From an uncultured Campylobacter sp. (GTDB taxonomy: Bacteria; Campylobacterota; Campylobacteria; Campylobacterales; Campylobacteraceae): a stretch of DNA of 7,322 nt. Each line of letters opens with the position of its first letter. Within the stretch, counting starts at the first letter, position 1. Of this stretch, positions 1-5,643 are shown one piece after another. The notes under the pieces were generated by a model. The model did not search any database. It had not been told where the DNA came from and worked only from the letters and a program-made list of their open reading frames with translations. The DNA lies in assembly GCF_938031315.1 (NCBI RefSeq), contig NZ_CALHHT010000192.1, forward strand, positions 1-7,322. Reading direction: 5' to 3'. The translations under genes and the position numbers were made by a program.

Positions 1-51
1 GAAATTATGCGCTTTTGCTGCTTCCTGTGCTACAAAATTCCAAGATCATAA

Positions 52-76
52 TAAAATTCTGTCTGATAGAATTTTA
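52..76. repeat. AT-rich hairpin in the 5' flanking region
   Basis: Arms 52-60 and 68-76 are perfect 9-bp inverted repeats around a 7-nt loop. Only one G:C pair is present, so the stem is weak. It could be the tail of a terminator for a gene left of the window, but no firm T-tract follows. The rest of 1-188 is AT-rich, with short open stretches in all three forward frames (stops near 49-51, 75-77 and 101-103). One of these could be the C-terminus of an upstream gene, but none is recognisable. Confidence 0.3.
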
Positions 77-188
77 AAATTTAGCCCCGCCGAATTTATG
101 TAATAAATTTTATGCGGACAGATGAAACTCTATGAAATAAAACTTGCAAATTTAGCTCTTTCTAAAAAAAATTCGCTAAATTTATCGA

Positions 189-926
189 ATGCAAAATTTT
201 AAAGAATATGTAAATGAAATTCTAAAAAATCATCCTGGCGAGCGCGTCACGAGCTTTAGTTTCGAGGGCGAGAAATACTGGCTCAAGCAGCCGGAGCTGC
301 GCATCCGCGGCGGATTGCTTACGAAAATATTCAAAGCAAATCCGAAAGCCGCTTTCGATTACGAAGCGCTAAAATGCGAGAGCCTGTACGCAGCCGGCGC
401 GCCTGTGCCGCAGCTGGTGCTGCGAGACGAGAGCTTTTTTGTACTCAAAGACGGCGGCACGCCGGTGGATGAGGTGCTAAAAAGCTCGGATGAGGTATCT
501 TGCGTGGCGCTTATTGAGGGCTATGCAGCGGCGTTAGCACAGCTGCATTCGCGCGGCTTCATACACGGCAGACCTGCGCTGCGCGACGTTTTAGTAAAAA
601 ACGGCGAGATGAAATTTATAGATTTTGAAAATCGCGGCGAGCGCGATGATCTGCAAAAAGCCAAAATGCGAGATTTTTTGCTTTTCTTCTATGATCTTTG
701 TCGCGAAGGTCTGAGCGAAGGCTTGGTGCGCTCTGGCATTTGCGCCTACGCCTCAAATGGCGGGCAGGACGTAGTGCAAAGTGCGTGGGCTACGGTACTT
801 GCGCTGCGTCCGATATATTTTATCGCTAGGCTTTTGCCGCAAAAATTTAAGGATCTAAACGCGCTCGTGCGCACATTTGAGCTCTGCCTAAAAATAATTG
901 AGAAAAACGATGATCAAACAAAGTAA
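189..926 (+). CDS. Protein-kinase-fold (Kdo/lipopolysaccharide-kinase-like) protein, possibly catalytically atypical
   Basis: This 245-residue protein has no signal peptide or membrane segment and is probably cytoplasmic or membrane-associated. Its layout resembles small bacterial kinase-fold proteins of the Kdo/WaaP/InaA type. A Lys in YWLKQPE (K33) could be the ATP-binding lysine. Acidic residues E59 and E63 lie in the expected C-helix region, followed by a hinge-like stretch (FFVLKDGG, 83-90). A catalytic-loop-like segment, HGRPALRDVLV, sits at 126-136, and IDFEN (144-148) stands in for the DFG motif. Compared with the classical HxDxxxxN loop, the Asp position is Arg128 and the Asn position is Asp133, so ordinary phosphotransfer is uncertain. 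The ATG at 189 is chosen because an in-frame TAA lies at 177-179 and the next Met is residue 141. No clear Shine-Dalgarno precedes it. The 3' end overlaps the efflux gene by 17 nt, which suggests co-transcription. A sugar or lipid-A substrate is only a guess. Confidence 0.72.
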   Translation: MQNFKEYVNEILKNHPGERVTSFSFEGEKYWLKQPELRIRGGLLTKIFKANPKAAFDYEALKCESLYAAGAPVPQLVLRDESFFVLKDGGTPVDEVLKSSDEVSCVALIEGYAAALAQLHSRGFIHGRPALRDVLVKNGEMKFIDFENRGERDDLQKAKMRDFLLFFYDLCREGLSEGLVRSGICAYASNGGQDVVQSAWATVLALRPIYFIARLLPQKFKDLNALVRTFELCLKIIEKNDDQTK

Positions 927-2100
927 ATTCGCTAAATTTAAGCTGGTGATTATACTCGCCTATATGTCCGCTCTGGCGCCCTTGTCTACCGATATGTATC
1001 TGCCCGCGCTGGAAAAGGTAAAGGCAAGCTTTGCTACGAGCGAGTTTTACACTCAGCTATCGGTTGCGAGCTTTTTCATCGCTTTTGCGCTAGGACAGCT
1101 CGTTTATGGACCGCTAAGCGATAAATTCGGTCGTAAAAAGCCGTTATACGCGGGCATTTTGCTTTTCATATGTGCGTCGCTTGCCTGCGTGAGCTTTGAT
1201 AGCGTTTATGCGTTTATATTTTTTAGATTTTTGCAAGCTTTGGGCGGTTGCGCGGGAGTGGTACTTGCGCGAGCGGTAATTAACGACAAATTTGAGCTGC
1301 ACGAGGCTGCGGCGATGTTTGCGCTGATGATGGTCGTGGGCTCGCTCGCTCCGATGCTCGCGCCGACTTTTGGCGGATTCGTGCTTGAGTTTTTCCCGTG
1401 GCAAGCGATTTTTACGATCTTATTTGCGCTTGGAATTTTACTTTTCATATTCATATTTTTCGGGCTCGATGAAAGCGCCGAGATAAAAAGCGACGCCGCG
1501 ATAAGCGCAGCGGCCGTGGCGCGGGACTACGGCGAAATTTTACGCAACAAAGAGTTTATGAGATACATCCTAGGCTTTGCGGTTGCGATGAGCGCGCTTT
1601 TTGCCTATATAACCGGCTCGAGCTTTATATTTTTGGATTATTACGGGCTTAGCGAGCGCGCTTTCGGCGTAGTATTCGGCATAAACGCTCTTGGGATGAC
1701 CTTGGTATCGGCGCTGAATGCCAAGCTCGTGCAGAAGCGCGAACCCGCAGCTTTATTAAATTTCGGCCTAATCGCGATGTTTGCGATGAGCCTGATTCTG
1801 CTCGCATGCTCTATGCTCGGCTTGCCGTTTGTATGCTTTGAGCTCTCGCTTTTCGCACTGCTTTCATCGCTCGGCTTTATCGCGCCAAACGCCACGACGC
1901 TTGCGATGGCGCTGTTTAAAGGCGGCAGATCCGGTGCGGCCTCGGCGGTGCTCGGAACCACGCAGTTTGCGATCGCAGGAGCGGTATCTTTTATCGTAGG
2001 CGCCGTGAGTGCAAACGAGCCGCTTTTGCTTGCCGGCGTGATGATCGTCTGCGCACTATGCGCCAACGCGATCTACTTCGCTATGCGCGAAAAAAGATGA
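910..2100 (+). CDS. Bcr/CflA family multidrug efflux MFS transporter
   Basis: This is an inner-membrane, proton-driven drug exporter of the 12-helix DHA1 type. From the ATG at 910 it is 396 residues, normal for Bcr/CflA. The first helix (about 13-34) ends in the family signature STDMYLPAL. MFS motif A is intact in the loop between helices 2 and 3 (GPLSDKFGRKKP, about 67-78). A motif-C-like segment, GSLAPMLAPTFGG, lies in helix 5 (about 144-156). A polar loop (about 186-217) separates the two six-helix halves, and a basic tail, MREKR, ends the protein. A TTG at 898 is in frame and would add four residues. ATG 910 is preferred because it is a standard start and has a weak GAG about 8 nt upstream. 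The gene starts inside the end of the kinase-fold gene, so translation is probably coupled. Bcr-type pumps elsewhere export bicyclomycin, chloramphenicol or similar compounds; the substrate here cannot be read from the sequence. Confidence 0.92.
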   Translation: MIKQSKFAKFKLVIILAYMSALAPLSTDMYLPALEKVKASFATSEFYTQLSVASFFIAFALGQLVYGPLSDKFGRKKPLYAGILLFICASLACVSFDSVYAFIFFRFLQALGGCAGVVLARAVINDKFELHEAAAMFALMMVVGSLAPMLAPTFGGFVLEFFPWQAIFTILFALGILLFIFIFFGLDESAEIKSDAAISAAAVARDYGEILRNKEFMRYILGFAVAMSALFAYITGSSFIFLDYYGLSERAFGVVFGINALGMTLVSALNAKLVQKREPAALLNFGLIAMFAMSLILLACSMLGLPFVCFELSLFALLSSLGFIAPNATTLAMALFKGGRSGAASAVLGTTQFAIAGAVSFIVGAVSANEPLLLAGVMIVCALCANAIYFAMREKR

Positions 2101-2107
2101 AATTTAC

Positions 2108-2129
2108 AAATTTAATATTTTTTAAATTT
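2108..2129. terminator. Weak AT-only hairpin after the efflux gene
   Basis: Eight-base arms at 2108-2115 and 2122-2129 flank a 6-nt T-rich loop. The stem contains no G:C pairs, so termination would be inefficient. It sits just after the efflux stop codon, where a terminator is expected. Because AAATTT-type palindromes are everywhere in this window, it may be incidental. Confidence 0.22.
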
Positions 2130-2133
2130 ATCG

Positions 2134-2155
2134 TTAAGGATTGATTGGCTAAAAT
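2134..2155 (+). promoter_or_regulatory. Candidate sigma-70 promoter for thrS-infC
   Basis: TAAAAT at 2150-2155 is a plausible -10 box. The upstream TTAAGGATTGATT (2134-2146) resembles the loose T-rich -35-side pattern of Campylobacter promoters. Transcription would begin around 2162, which places the whole stem-loop leader (2161-2209) in the mRNA. Identified by eye only. Confidence 0.35.
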
Positions 2156-2160
2156 TAGCT

Positions 2161-2212
2161 CTCGTTCTTTCAGCGTAAGAAAGACAATTCGGTAAAAAGA
2201 GGAAACGAGCCA
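2161..2212 (+). promoter_or_regulatory. thrS leader with a tRNA-Thr anticodon-arm-like hairpin and the ribosome-binding site
   Basis: Arms 2166-2171 and 2179-2184 form a perfect 6-bp stem closing a 7-nt loop, AGCGTAA (2172-2178). CGT occupies loop positions 3-5, the same place as an anticodon, and CGU is a threonine anticodon. A second pairing, CTCGT (2161-2165) with ACGAG (2205-2209), would enclose the hairpin together with the Shine-Dalgarno AGAGGA (2198-2203), which lies 9 nt before the thrS ATG. E. coli thrS is known to be translationally repressed by ThrRS binding a leader arm that mimics the tRNA-Thr anticodon arm. A similar loop here suggests, but does not prove, the same logic. Confidence 0.45.
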
Positions 2213-4036
2213 ATGAGCGATATTATCGCGTATAAATTTAACGGTGAAATTTACGATACTCAAAGTATCGGCGAGCACGCAGGCGAGGCGCAGCCGATAT
2301 ATTTCGATAACTCTGAGGACGCGCTAAAGGTGATCCGCCACTCCTGTGCGCACCTTTTGGCGCAGGCGGTGCGCGAGCTCTATGCGGGCGCTAAATTTTT
2401 CGTAGGACCGGCGATCGAGGATGGGTTTTACTACGATATCCGCGTCAGCAAAGATAACGGCGAAAAGCTCGGCGAAGAGGATCTAAAGACGATCGAAAAA
2501 AAGATGCGAGCGCTCGCCGAGGCAAATTTAGAGATTAAAAAGATAGCCTCCACCAAAGAGGCGGTCGCGAAAAAATATGCAAACGACGATCTTAAGCAAG
2601 AGGTTTTAAAGCGTATCCCCGACGGCCCGGTTAGCTTATACGCGCAGGGCGAGTTTGAGGACATCTGCCGCGGCCCGCACGTGCAAAATACGAAATTTTT
2701 GAAAAATTTCGCCCTTACACGCATCGCGGGAGCGTATCTCGGCGGCGACGAGAAGCGCGAGATGCTAACTCGCATCTACGGCGTCGTATTTGCCGATAAA
2801 GATAGCCTTAAAAAGCACCTTACGATGCTAGAAGAAGCCAAGAAGCGCGATCACCGAAAGCTCGGAGCCGAGATGAAATTTTTCACCTTCGACGAGCAGA
2901 TCGGCGCGGGACTTCCGATCTGGCTTCCTGCCGGCACGAGGATGCGTATAAAGCTCGAGGAGCGCCTTTATAGGCAGCTTCGCAAGCGCGGCTACGAGCC
3001 GGTGCGCGGTCCTGAAATTTTAAAATCCGACGCGTGGAAGATCAGCGGACACTACAGCAATTACAAAGAAAATATGTATTTTACGACGATCGAGGAGCAA
3101 GAATACGGCATCAAGCCGATGAACTGCGTCGGTCACATCAAGGTTTATCAAAGCGAGATCCGCTCATATCGCGATCTGCCGCTTAAATTTTGCGAGTACG
3201 GCGTCGTGCACCGCCACGAAAAAAGCGGCGTCTTGCACGGACTTTTCCGCGTGCGCGAGTTTACGCAGGACGACGCGCATCTGTTTGTGATGCCGAGCCA
3301 GATCAAAGAAAACGTCTATGAAATTTTAGATTTCGTGGGGCTTTTGATGAAAGCCTTCGGCTTTGAATACGAACTTGAAATTTCGACCAAACCGCAAAAG
3401 GCGGTCGGCGACGACGAGGTTTGGGAGATCGCGACGAAGGCCTTAAAAGACGCGCTTGACGAAAAGGGCTTAAAATACGGCCTAGACGAGGGCGGCGGCG
3501 CTTTTTACGGACCTAAGATCGACATCAAAATCACCGACGCGCTCGGCCGAAAATGGCAGTGCGGCACGGTGCAGGTCGATTTTAACCTGCCTGCGCGCTT
3601 CGAGCTTGGCTACATCGACGAAAATAATGAAAAAAAGCAGCCCGTGATGCTGCATCGCGCGATTTTGGGAAGCTTCGAGCGCTTCGTGGGGATTTTGCTC
3701 GAGCACACCGCGGGCGAACTTCCGTTTTGGATCTGTCCTACGCAGGTATCGATCGTGCCGATCGGCGAGGCGCACGCAGACTACGCGAAAGAAATTTTAA
3801 ATTTGCTGCGCGAAGCAGACATTGACGGCGAAATTTTAGATAAAAACGAGACGCTAAATAAACGAATCAGAACGGCTGAAAAGCAGAAGGTGCCGCTCAT
3901 CATCGTCCTAGGCGATAATGAAGTTTCGGCTCGCAGCGTGGCTCTGCGCGATCGCAGGGCGCGCGAACAGCGAAATTTAGGGCTGGATGAGTTTTTAAAT
4001 TTCGTAAAAGCTAAATTAAACGAGGTGAATTTTTGA
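2213..4036 (+). CDS. thrS: Threonyl-tRNA synthetase
   Basis: This class II cytoplasmic enzyme attaches threonine to tRNA-Thr and hydrolyses mischarged Ser-tRNA-Thr. At 607 residues it is shorter than the E. coli enzyme (642). The shortening is mostly at the N-terminus, where only about 40 residues precede the editing domain, so the TGS region is reduced. Editing-site residues are present: H43 and H47 (HSCAH), and C152 with H156 (CRGPH). The aminoacylation core has the zinc ligands C305 (KPMNCVGH), H356 (TQDDAH) and H481 (MLHRAI). Motif 2 runs through VVHRHEKSGVLHGLFRVREF (331-350), and motif 3 is GSFERF with R490. The anticodon-binding domain covers about 505-607. The start is fixed by AGAGGA at 2198-2203. 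The stop overlaps the infC start by 4 nt, so the two genes are very likely co-translated. No broken motif is seen. Confidence 0.98.
   Translation: MSDIIAYKFNGEIYDTQSIGEHAGEAQPIYFDNSEDALKVIRHSCAHLLAQAVRELYAGAKFFVGPAIEDGFYYDIRVSKDNGEKLGEEDLKTIEKKMRALAEANLEIKKIASTKEAVAKKYANDDLKQEVLKRIPDGPVSLYAQGEFEDICRGPHVQNTKFLKNFALTRIAGAYLGGDEKREMLTRIYGVVFADKDSLKKHLTMLEEAKKRDHRKLGAEMKFFTFDEQIGAGLPIWLPAGTRMRIKLEERLYRQLRKRGYEPVRGPEILKSDAWKISGHYSNYKENMYFTTIEEQEYGIKPMNCVGHIKVYQSEIRSYRDLPLKFCEYGVVHRHEKSGVLHGLFRVREFTQDDAHLFVMPSQIKENVYEILDFVGLLMKAFGFEYELEISTKPQKAVGDDEVWEIATKALKDALDEKGLKYGLDEGGGAFYGPKIDIKITDALGRKWQCGTVQVDFNLPARFELGYIDENNEKKQPVMLHRAILGSFERFVGILLEHTAGELPFWICPTQVSIVPIGEAHADYAKEILNLLREADIDGEILDKNETLNKRIRTAEKQKVPLIIVLGDNEVSARSVALRDRRAREQRNLGLDEFLNFVKAKLNEVNF
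4022..4035 (+). promoter_or_regulatory. infC ribosome-binding site and TTG start
   Basis: GAGGTGA at 4022-4028 is a near-complete Shine-Dalgarno close to the TTG at 4033-4035. It lies inside the last codons of thrS. The start is chosen because the resulting N-terminus (SREKEVFLNEDI) matches the usual IF3 beginning. No in-frame ATG occurs before residue 62, inside the family signature. The strong site probably compensates for the weak start codon and the overlap. Confidence 0.75.
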
Positions 4037-4554
4037 GCAGAGAGAAAGAGGTTTTTCTAAACGAGGACATTCCGGCTAGCGAAGTCAGGTGCATAGGCGA
4101 CAACGGCGAGGTTTACGGCATAATTTCAAAGGCGCAGGCGCTGCAAATCGCCGAGCGAGAGGGTGTGGATCTGGTTTTGATAGCGCCCGATGCAAAGCCG
4201 CCCGTTTGCAAGGTCATGAACTACAGCAAATTTCGCTATCAGCAGGAAAAAAAGCTCAAAGAGGCGAAAAAAAAGCAAAAAATCATCGAGGTCAAAGAGA
4301 TCAAGCTGTCCGCCAAAATCGCTCAAAACGACATTAATTACAAAGTAAAACACGCGAAAGAATTCCTTAGTAGCGGCAAACACGTCAAGCTTCGCGTATT
4401 TTTAAAAGGGCGCGAGATGTCAAGCCCGGAAATCGGCGTAAATTTGCTAAATAAAATTTGGGACGAATTTTTTGCAGAAGTTGCCGATCGCGATAAGGCG
4501 CCTGCGCTGGAGGGCCGCTACGTAAATATGCTGATCACGCCGAAAAAGGCGTAG
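4033..4554 (+). CDS. infC: Translation initiation factor IF-3
   Basis: IF3 binds the 30S subunit, prevents premature 50S joining and checks start-codon and initiator-tRNA pairing. The product is 173 residues, typical for the family. The N-terminal domain spans about 1-75 and contains the family signature KVMNYSKFRYQQEK at 60-73. A lysine-rich linker follows (about 73-88). The C-terminal domain (about 88-170) includes VKEIKLSAKIAQNDINYKVK and FLKGREMSSPE and ends in GRYVNMLITPKK. Translation starts at TTG and overlaps the thrS stop as TTGA, so it is probably coupled to thrS. E. coli infC uses AUU for autoregulation. TTG is also non-standard, but IF3 tolerates it much better, so the same control cannot be assumed. 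The gene is separated from rpmI by a terminator-containing gap instead of running into it as in many bacteria. Confidence 0.97.
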   Translation: MSREKEVFLNEDIPASEVRCIGDNGEVYGIISKAQALQIAEREGVDLVLIAPDAKPPVCKVMNYSKFRYQQEKKLKEAKKKQKIIEVKEIKLSAKIAQNDINYKVKHAKEFLSSGKHVKLRVFLKGREMSSPEIGVNLLNKIWDEFFAEVADRDKAPALEGRYVNMLITPKKA

Positions 4555-4603
4555 CGTAAATTTAGCGGTATTTTGCGCTGCGTGCGGCAAAATTTTAAAA
4601 TTT

Positions 4604-4630
4604 CGCGCTGTTTCTTTGCGGTACAGCGCG
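4604..4630. repeat. GC-rich stem-loop after infC
   Basis: CGCGCTGT (4604-4611) pairs perfectly with ACAGCGCG (4623-4630) around an 11-nt loop. It is the most GC-rich structure in the gap. No T-tract follows, so it is more likely an mRNA 3'-end stabiliser or processing hairpin than the main terminator. Confidence 0.45.
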
Positions 4631-4669
4631 TAAATTTAAGCTAAATAGCGTAGTTTTAAAATTTAATGC

Positions 4670-4706
4670 GGGCTAAGTTTATCTCTAAATTTAGCCCTTT
4701 AAATTT
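4670..4706 (+). terminator. Intrinsic terminator of the thrS-infC unit
   Basis: GGGCTAAGTTT (4670-4680) pairs with AAATTTAGCCC (4687-4697): 11 bp with one G:U pair and a 6-nt loop. TTTAAATTT follows immediately. The GC-rich base of the stem and the downstream T-rich stretch fit a rho-independent terminator. It would separate thrS-infC from rpmI-rplT. The gap 4555-4868 contains no gene on either strand; besides this and the 4604-4630 stem-loop it holds promoter candidates for rpmI. Confidence 0.65.
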
Positions 4707-4774
4707 GTATAAAATTTTTCATATCAAGCGAAATCGAATCTTAATCGAGCGGTAAAATTTAACTTTAAATTTAT

Positions 4775-4799
4775 CTTGCGTTCATTTAAGCTATAAAAT
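4775..4799 (+). promoter_or_regulatory. Candidate upstream promoter for rpmI-rplT
   Basis: TATAAAAT at 4792-4799 is preceded by TTTAAGC, a good match to the -10 region and upstream T-rich signature of Campylobacter sigma-70 promoters. It would give a leader of about 65 nt before rpmI. A further possible -10 (TATAAA, 4708-4713) lies directly after the terminator stem, but its position inside the terminator T-tract makes it less convincing. Confidence 0.4.
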
Positions 4800-4814
4800 T
4801 CCTTAAATTCAAAT

Positions 4815-4841
4815 TTTTCAAAGAAACTTTATTATATACTT
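4815..4841 (+). promoter_or_regulatory. Candidate proximal promoter for rpmI-rplT
   Basis: TATACT (4835-4840) lies within TTTATTATATACT, a -10-like element with a T-rich upstream side. Transcription would start about 4847, leaving a leader of about 20 nt that still contains the AAAGGA ribosome-binding site at 4858-4863. The two rpmI promoter candidates may both be active; the sequence alone does not rank them. Confidence 0.4.
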
Positions 4842-4868
4842 CCCATTCACTTTAAAAAAAGGACGACC

Positions 4869-5060
4869 ATGCCAAAGATGAAAAGCGTGCGCGGTGCCGT
4901 CAAGCGTTTTAAAGCGGGCAAAAACAAGATCAAAAGAGGCTCAGCGTTTCGCAGCCACATTTTGACGAAGATGTCTCAAAAACGCAAGAGGAATTTGCGC
5001 GAGGCCCAATACGTCGATTCTACGAACGTATCTGCGGTTAAAAAAATGCTTTGCAAATAG
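4869..5060 (+). CDS. rpmI: 50S ribosomal protein L35
   Basis: This small basic protein of the large ribosomal subunit is 63 residues, about the usual 64-65. It begins with the standard MPKMKS and continues with the Arg/Lys-rich core AVKRFKAGKNKIKRGSAFRSHILTKMSQKRKRNLR, typical of L35. The start follows AAAGGA (4858-4863) by a good spacing. It stands upstream of rplT in the conserved rpmI-rplT order. The preceding terminator and promoter candidates suggest it is first in its transcription unit rather than a read-through product of infC. Confidence 0.97.
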   Translation: MPKMKSVRGAVKRFKAGKNKIKRGSAFRSHILTKMSQKRKRNLREAQYVDSTNVSAVKKMLCK

Positions 5061-5070
5061 TGCGAAGTTA

Positions 5071-5136
5071 GTTTTTGACGAAAGTCATTCAAACTCCCCT
5101 AAATTTATGGATTTTAGGGCAAGATCCCCAAAGGGA
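5071..5136 (+). promoter_or_regulatory. Structured rpmI-rplT spacer with three stem-loops
   Basis: Three consecutive hairpins occupy most of the 98-nt spacer. The first is GTTT (5071-5074) with AAAC (5091-5094), enclosing TGAC-GAAA-GTCA (5076-5087), which has a GNRA tetraloop. The second is CCCTAAA (5097-5103) with TTTAGGG (5113-5119). The third is TCCC (5125-5128) with GGGA (5133-5136). Cross-pairing is also possible, for example GGG at 5117-5119 with CCC at 5126-5128, so alternative folds may exist. L20 operons are known to be repressed by L20 binding an mRNA that mimics 23S rRNA. Whether this element does that is an inference. Confidence 0.4.
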
Positions 5137-5158
5137 CGCCAATTAAGAAAGGATTAAT

Positions 5159-5515
5159 ATGGCAAGAGTAAAAACGGGCATCGTTAGACGCCGCCGTCAC
5201 AACAAGGTGCTAAAGCTTGCGCGCGGATTTTATAGCGCAAGACGCAAACATTTCAGAAAGGCTAAAGAGCAGCTAGAAAGAAGCCTCGTTTACGCCTTCC
5301 GTGACAGACGCGCGAAAAAACGCGATTTCCGCAGACTTTGGATAGTGCGCATCAATGCAGCTTGCAGACTAAACGATATCAGCTATTCTAAATTTATAAA
5401 CGGACTTAGAAAAGCGGGCATCGAGCTTGATAGAAAAATTTTAGCAAATATGGCTATGAATGACGCCGAAGCTTTCGCAACCGTCGCGAAGAAGGCAAAA
5501 GAGGCATTAAAATAA
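5159..5515 (+). CDS. rplT: 50S ribosomal protein L20
   Basis: This protein binds 23S rRNA early in large-subunit assembly. The product has 118 residues, the standard L20 length. It starts MARVKTGIVRRRRHNKVLKLARGFYSARRKHFRKAKEQ in character: a long basic N-terminal extension (about 1-60) that threads into rRNA. The globular C-terminal part (about 60-118) includes DFRRLWIVRINAACR, ISYSKFINGLRKAGIELDRKILANMA and a final Lys-rich helix. AAAGGA at 5148-5153 sets the start. It is the second gene of the rpmI-rplT unit, and a strong terminator follows 5 nt after its stop. L20 represses its own operon in several bacteria; the stem-loops upstream are the place to look for that here. Confidence 0.98.
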   Translation: MARVKTGIVRRRRHNKVLKLARGFYSARRKHFRKAKEQLERSLVYAFRDRRAKKRDFRRLWIVRINAACRLNDISYSKFINGLRKAGIELDRKILANMAMNDAEAFATVAKKAKEALK

Positions 5516-5520
5516 GCTTT

Positions 5521-5553
5521 AAAATTTGGCCGTCTTAAGGCGGCTAAATTTTT
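5521..5553 (+). terminator. Strong intrinsic terminator of rpmI-rplT
   Basis: Arms 5521-5534 and 5539-5552 pair over 14 bp with two G:U pairs and a TTAA tetraloop. The core is GCCGTC/GGCGGC, and the outer AAAATTT/AAATTTT part supplies both the A-tract and a T-tract (5549-5553). It begins 5 nt after the rplT stop codon. The symmetry gives A/T tracts on both sides, so it could work in either direction. Confidence 0.8.
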
Positions 5554-5610
5554 AAATTTCGACAAAGCTTTTAATTTTAAAAGCGCGTCCGCAAATTTGT
5601 CGAAATTTAA
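5552..5610. repeat. Long perfect inverted repeat with a nested hairpin
   Basis: Fifteen-base arms at 5552-5566 and 5596-5610 are perfect reverse complements. Nested directly inside is a second hairpin, GCTTTTAA (5567-5574) with TTAAAAGC (5577-5584), leaving an unpaired 11-nt stretch on the right (5585-5595). The left arm abuts the rplT terminator. The right arm ends 33 nt before the autotransporter start codon. It may be a second terminator, a regulator-binding palindrome or an mRNA leader structure for the downstream gene. Confidence 0.6.
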
Positions 5611-5643
5611 GAATTTGGGTAATTTTATTTGAGGCGGTGCAGA

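Noticed and set aside
1..103. Possible C-terminus of an upstream gene in one of the forward frames
   Set aside because: All three frames are briefly open (to about 49, 75 and 101), but none gives a recognisable protein end, so no gene can be assigned.
1144..2066. Minus-strand open frames opposite the efflux gene (1144-1404, 1206-1454, 1641-2066)
   Set aside because: They lie opposite a clearly conserved transporter, have low-complexity composition and no recognisable domain or ribosome-binding site.
2081..2278. Minus-strand 65-codon frame across the efflux-thrS gap
   Set aside because: It overlaps the thrS leader and start, has no family resemblance, and its composition reflects AT-rich non-coding DNA.
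2431..3775. Minus-strand frames inside thrS (2431-2775, 3482-3775)
   Set aside because: They mirror codon usage of thrS, whose motifs are intact across the same stretch.
4089..4383. Alternative frames inside infC on both strands
   Set aside because: IF3 signatures run uninterrupted through the main frame; the alternatives show no domain.
4698..4714. TATAAA at 4708-4713 as the main rpmI promoter
   Set aside because: It sits in the T-rich tail of the terminator and would make a leader of over 140 nt; better-placed candidates exist downstream.
5612..5632. TTTGGGTAATTT as a promoter for the autotransporter gene
   Set aside because: It resembles an extended -10, but transcription would start at about the ribosome-binding site, leaving almost no leader.
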